Part shown: piece by piece, positions 6,320 through 8,209 of the stretch | Layout: each line of letters starts with the position of its first letter | How positions within the stretch are numbered: position 1 is the first letter of the stretch | The notes under the pieces: model-generated | Seen by the model: the letters and a program-made list of their open reading frames with translations, nothing else | The model's database searches: none | Told to the model about the DNA's origin: nothing | Translations under genes and position numbers: made by a program | Assembly: GCA_038317685.1 (NCBI GenBank) | Contig: JBBQBQ010000160.1 | Span: 1 to 8,209 of the forward strand | Direction of reading: 5' to 3' | Origin: JBBQBQ01 sp038317685 | GTDB lineage: Bacteria > Desulfobacterota > Desulfuromonadia > Desulfuromonadales > DDH964 | DNA: 8,209 nt

Positions 6320-7168
6320 CTAAACGCGCTCGATGACGTCCTGCACCGACAGCAGGCGCAGAATTTCGCGGCGTGCCTCGCCGACGGTCAGGGGGATGTG
6401 GTGAAGCTTGACATGGTCGCGAGTCTTGAGGATGTTCATCAGTTCCGCGACCAGCGGCAGGTTGAGCTTGGCCCGCTCCATCGCCTTCGGATCGCCGAAG
6501 ACCTCTTCCGGGGTCCCGTAACGGAGCAGCTGGCCCTTGCTGAGAATGGCGATGCGGCTCATGAAGAGCGGCACCAGATCGACCACGTGGGTGGCCATGA
6601 CCATGGTGATCCCCTGCTTCTGGTTGAGGTCCTGGAGGAGGTGCATCAGCGAATGGACCCCCATCGGGTCGAGCCCCGCGGTCGGTTCGTCGAGGATGAT
6701 CACCTGCGGCTGCATGGCCAGGATGCCGGCGACGCAGATTCGCTTCTTCTGGCCGTGGGAAAGGGCGTGAATCCCCTTCCGGGCATAATCCTGCATGTTG
6801 ACCTGATGCAGGGCCGCATGGACCCGCTCCTTGACCTCCTGCGGCGACAGGCCCATGTTGGTCGGGCCGAAGGCCACATCCTCCTCCACCGTCGAGGCGA
6901 AGAGCTGGTCGTTGGGGTCCTGGAAGACGATGCCGATCTTGCTGAAGACCTCCTTGTCCTCAACCTTCTCGATCGGTTTGCCGTCGAGGAGAACCCGCCC
7001 GAGGGTCGGCCGCAGCAGCCCGTTGAGATGCTTGATGAGGGTCGTCTTGCCGCTGCCGTTGCTGCCGAGCATCGCCAGGAATTCTCCCCGGGCGATCTCC
7101 AGGTCGATGCCGCCCAAAGCCGCCGTGCCGTCTTCGTAGGTGTAGTGAAGGTTCTCGATCTTCAGCAT
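6320..7168 (-). CDS. cbiO: Cobalt ECF transporter ATPase CbiO
   Basis: ATP-binding subunit that energises Co2+ import by the Cbi energy-coupling factor transporter at the inner face of the cytoplasmic membrane. It has 282 residues. Motifs: Walker A GSNGSGKT (35-42), Q-loop VFQDPNDQLF (81-90), signature LSHGQKKR (136-143), Walker B VIILDEPTAGLD (156-167), switch histidine in MATH (H194). LSHGQ in place of LSGGQ occurs in other CbiO proteins and does not suggest inactivity. The VFQDPNDQLF Q-loop is characteristic of ECF A-components. About 45 residues after the ATPase core (from about 238) form the C-terminal extension. ATG at 7168 has a GGGA ribosome site about 7 nt upstream. One ATPase gene only is present, so the protein would act as a homodimer. 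Confidence 0.96.
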   Translation of the reverse strand: MLKIENLHYTYEDGTAALGGIDLEIARGEFLAMLGSNGSGKTTLIKHLNGLLRPTLGRVLLDGKPIEKVEDKEVFSKIGIVFQDPNDQLFASTVEEDVAFGPTNMGLSPQEVKERVHAALHQVNMQDYARKGIHALSHGQKKRICVAGILAMQPQVIILDEPTAGLDPMGVHSLMHLLQDLNQKQGITMVMATHVVDLVPLFMSRIAILSKGQLLRYGTPEEVFGDPKAMERAKLNLPLVAELMNILKTRDHVKLHHIPLTVGEARREILRLLSVQDVIERV

Positions 7169-7212
7169 GGCAATTCCCAGGGGACAGATGGGTCTTATCA
7201 GAGCTGTCCGAG
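7169..7212 (-). other. cbiQ-cbiO intergenic spacer with an imperfect hairpin
   Basis: This 44-nt gap is the largest in the operon. On the mRNA strand GGACAG (7209-7204) pairs with CTGTCC (7187-7182), and inside that TCT (7202-7200) pairs with AGA (7195-7193) around a 4-nt loop, leaving an internal loop. No U-tract follows, so it is not a standard intrinsic terminator. A role in mRNA processing or stability is possible but not shown. Confidence 0.35.
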
Positions 7213-7983
7213 TTACCGCAAGGTGAATAAACCGGCCAGCCAGGCCAGCCCGACCGCCAGCACCGTCCAGTCCCGGGCTTGCAGCGGGCCGGGCGGCACA
7301 GTGGTCAGCGCCCCGCGATAGCCGCGGCAGCGCATGGCGGCAAAGCTCGCTTCGGCCCGGTCGAAGGTGCGCAGCACCAGCATCCCGCCGAGGGTCCCCG
7401 CCGAGTTCAGGGAGGTTCGAAAGTCGACGAAGCCGAGACGGGCCTTCTGCGCGGTGCGGATCCGCTGCCCTTCCTCCAGCAGCAGGAAGATATAACGGTA
7501 CATGATCAGCGCCAGTTCGACCAGCACCGGCGGACAGCGGAAGAAGCGCGCCGCCCTCATCAGCTCCGGCAGCGGCGTGGTCAGGGCAAAGAACAGCAGG
7601 GTCCCCATGCCGCCGAGGATTCGTGCCGCCAACTCCAGCCCCCGCTGCAGGGCGCCCTGGTGGATGGCGAACTGGAGAAAGTAAAGATCGACGGTGGCGA
7701 CGAGCTGCCCCTGGCGGACCCAGAAAAGCTGCGTCAAAAAGGCCACCAGGGCCAGGCTGCAGGGGATCACCATGCGCCGGCCGAAGACCGCCGCGCGCTG
7801 ACCGGAGGCGAGCACCAGAAGCAGGGAGGTGGCCAGCAGCAGCAGCGGCACCCTCAGGCCCCCGGCGGTCAGATTGACGACCAGGGCCGCCGTCAGCAGC
7901 AGCAGCTTGACCCGGCCGTCAAGCGCCACCAGCAGCCGCCGGCTCTCCCCCTGGGCATCGATGAAGTGGTGGGCACCCCCCAT
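7213..7983 (-). CDS. cbiQ: Cobalt ECF transporter transmembrane (T) subunit CbiQ
   Basis: Integral membrane coupling subunit linking CbiO to the substrate-specific CbiM/N part of the Co2+ importer. It has 256 residues, with hydrophobic segments near 27-58, 72-88, 123-137, 155-170 and 239-253. The cytoplasmic coupling-helix motifs are visible: RAARFFRCPPVL (143-154) and AMRCRGYRG (216-224), the latter being the A-x-R-x-R-G-type signature of T-components that docks onto the ATPase. The ATG at 7983 shares one base with the stop of the upstream small membrane gene (TGATG). The ribosome site GAAGGAG lies 8 nt upstream, inside that gene and within a hairpin. A 44-nt spacer separates it from cbiO. 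Confidence 0.95.
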   Translation of the reverse strand: MGGAHHFIDAQGESRRLLVALDGRVKLLLLTAALVVNLTAGGLRVPLLLLATSLLLVLASGQRAAVFGRRMVIPCSLALVAFLTQLFWVRQGQLVATVDLYFLQFAIHQGALQRGLELAARILGGMGTLLFFALTTPLPELMRAARFFRCPPVLVELALIMYRYIFLLLEEGQRIRTAQKARLGFVDFRTSLNSAGTLGGMLVLRTFDRAEASFAAMRCRGYRGALTTVPPGPLQARDWTVLAVGLAWLAGLFTLR

Positions 7984-8209
7984 CAGTCCGGCTCCTTCGG
8001 AGCCTGTTTGCCGACGACGAAGACCTTGTGCCAGAAATAACCGGCGACGAAACCGCCGACGGCCCCGGACAGGGTGAAGAGGAAGAGGAGGAGATCCCCC
8101 TGGTCGGTATTGATGAACGGCTGCCTCGGTCCCCGCCCGAGTTCCTTGGCGAACTTCTCCACCACCGCCTCATCGACCCCGGGCCATTTCGGCTGACCTT
8201 CCTGAGCCG
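7983..8209 (-). CDS. Small CbiN-like membrane protein of the cobalt transporter, C-terminal part (5' end outside the window)
   Basis: The frame is complete at its 3' end and open to the window edge, giving 74 residues plus a stop. A GTG at 8165 could start a 60-residue form, but the frame continues upstream with plausible protein sequence (QPKWPGVDEAVV), so I treat it as truncated by the window. It has a hydrophilic segment, then TDQGDLLLFLFTLSGAVGGF, one transmembrane helix, and a short charged tail. From memory, CbiN of enterobacteria has a similar GEIESLLFTLQGSLGA segment before its second helix, so this may be the C-terminal half of a divergent CbiN or a lineage-specific equivalent. It could also be the end of a CbiM fused to such a domain. 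Position directly before cbiQ, with TGATG overlap, supports a role in the Co2+ importer. Function is inference. Confidence 0.7.
   Translation of the reverse strand, partial: AQEGQPKWPGVDEAVVEKFAKELGRGPRQPFINTDQGDLLLFLFTLSGAVGGFVAGYFWHKVFVVGKQAPKEPD
7990..8004 (-). promoter_or_regulatory. Hairpin enclosing the cbiQ ribosome binding site
   Basis: On the mRNA strand GGCTCC (8004-7999) and GGAGCC (7995-7990) form a perfect 6-bp stem around a GAA triloop. The cbiQ ribosome site GAAGGAG (7998-7992) is the loop plus one arm. The hairpin lies in the last codons of the upstream gene, so a ribosome finishing that gene would open it. This is a geometry consistent with translational coupling. Confidence 0.5.

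Noticed and set aside
4313..6336. Long plus-strand frames opposite cbiET and cbiD (320 and 296 codons)
   Set aside because: Same reason: antisense shadows of well-supported genes, low complexity, no motif and no ribosome site of note.
1..8209. Cobalamin riboswitch, terminators, tRNA genes, CRISPR repeats or insertion sequences
   Set aside because: None seen on reading both strands. The riboswitch, if present, should lie upstream of the transporter genes beyond 8209, and the genes are packed too tightly for others.

Overview
All genes in this window lie on the minus strand, so transcription runs from high to low coordinates. The window is a stretch of a GC-rich bacterial chromosome carrying most of an oxygen-independent (cobalt-early) cobalamin operon, followed directly by radC and the start of a UvrD-type helicase gene. 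The cbi enzymes are of the anaerobic type (CbiD, CbiG, cobalt-precorrin methyltransferases), CbiE and CbiT are fused, and the order is Q-O-D-ET-L-F-G. Together with the GC content this suggests an anaerobic deltaproteobacterium of the Desulfuromonadales/Geobacter kind. That placement is inference from gene style, not from a marker gene.

Layout in transcription order. (1) 8209-7169, cobalt uptake: the C-terminal part of a small CbiN-like membrane protein and the membrane subunit CbiQ. A 44-nt gap, the only appreciable intergenic space in the operon, precedes (2) 7168-6320, the ATPase CbiO. (3) 6318-1397, corrin ring enzymes: CbiD, fused CbiET, CbiL, CbiF and CbiG, with gaps of 17 nt or less or 4-nt ATGA overlaps. 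(4) 1400-699, RadC, whose ATG overlaps the cbiG stop. (5) 690 to the window edge, the first 230 codons of a superfamily 1 helicase, 8 nt after radC.

How the genes work together: the CbiNQO proteins, with a substrate-binding CbiM that should lie just outside the window, import Co2+. CbiL methylates C20, CbiF C11, CbiG opens the lactone and expels C20, CbiD methylates C1, and CbiT/CbiE methylate C15 and C5 with decarboxylation. CbiH, CbiJ, CbiC and CbiA, needed to complete cobyrinate a,c-diamide, are not in the window.

I see no mobile element, CRISPR array, RNA gene or clear terminator. No stretch above 50 bases lacks a gene. I do not find a convincing novel system. The most interesting points are the tight translational coupling of a DNA repair pair (radC and helicase) to the end of a cobalamin operon across a marked GC drop, a hairpin that encloses the cbiQ ribosome binding site, and the divergent CbiN-like protein.
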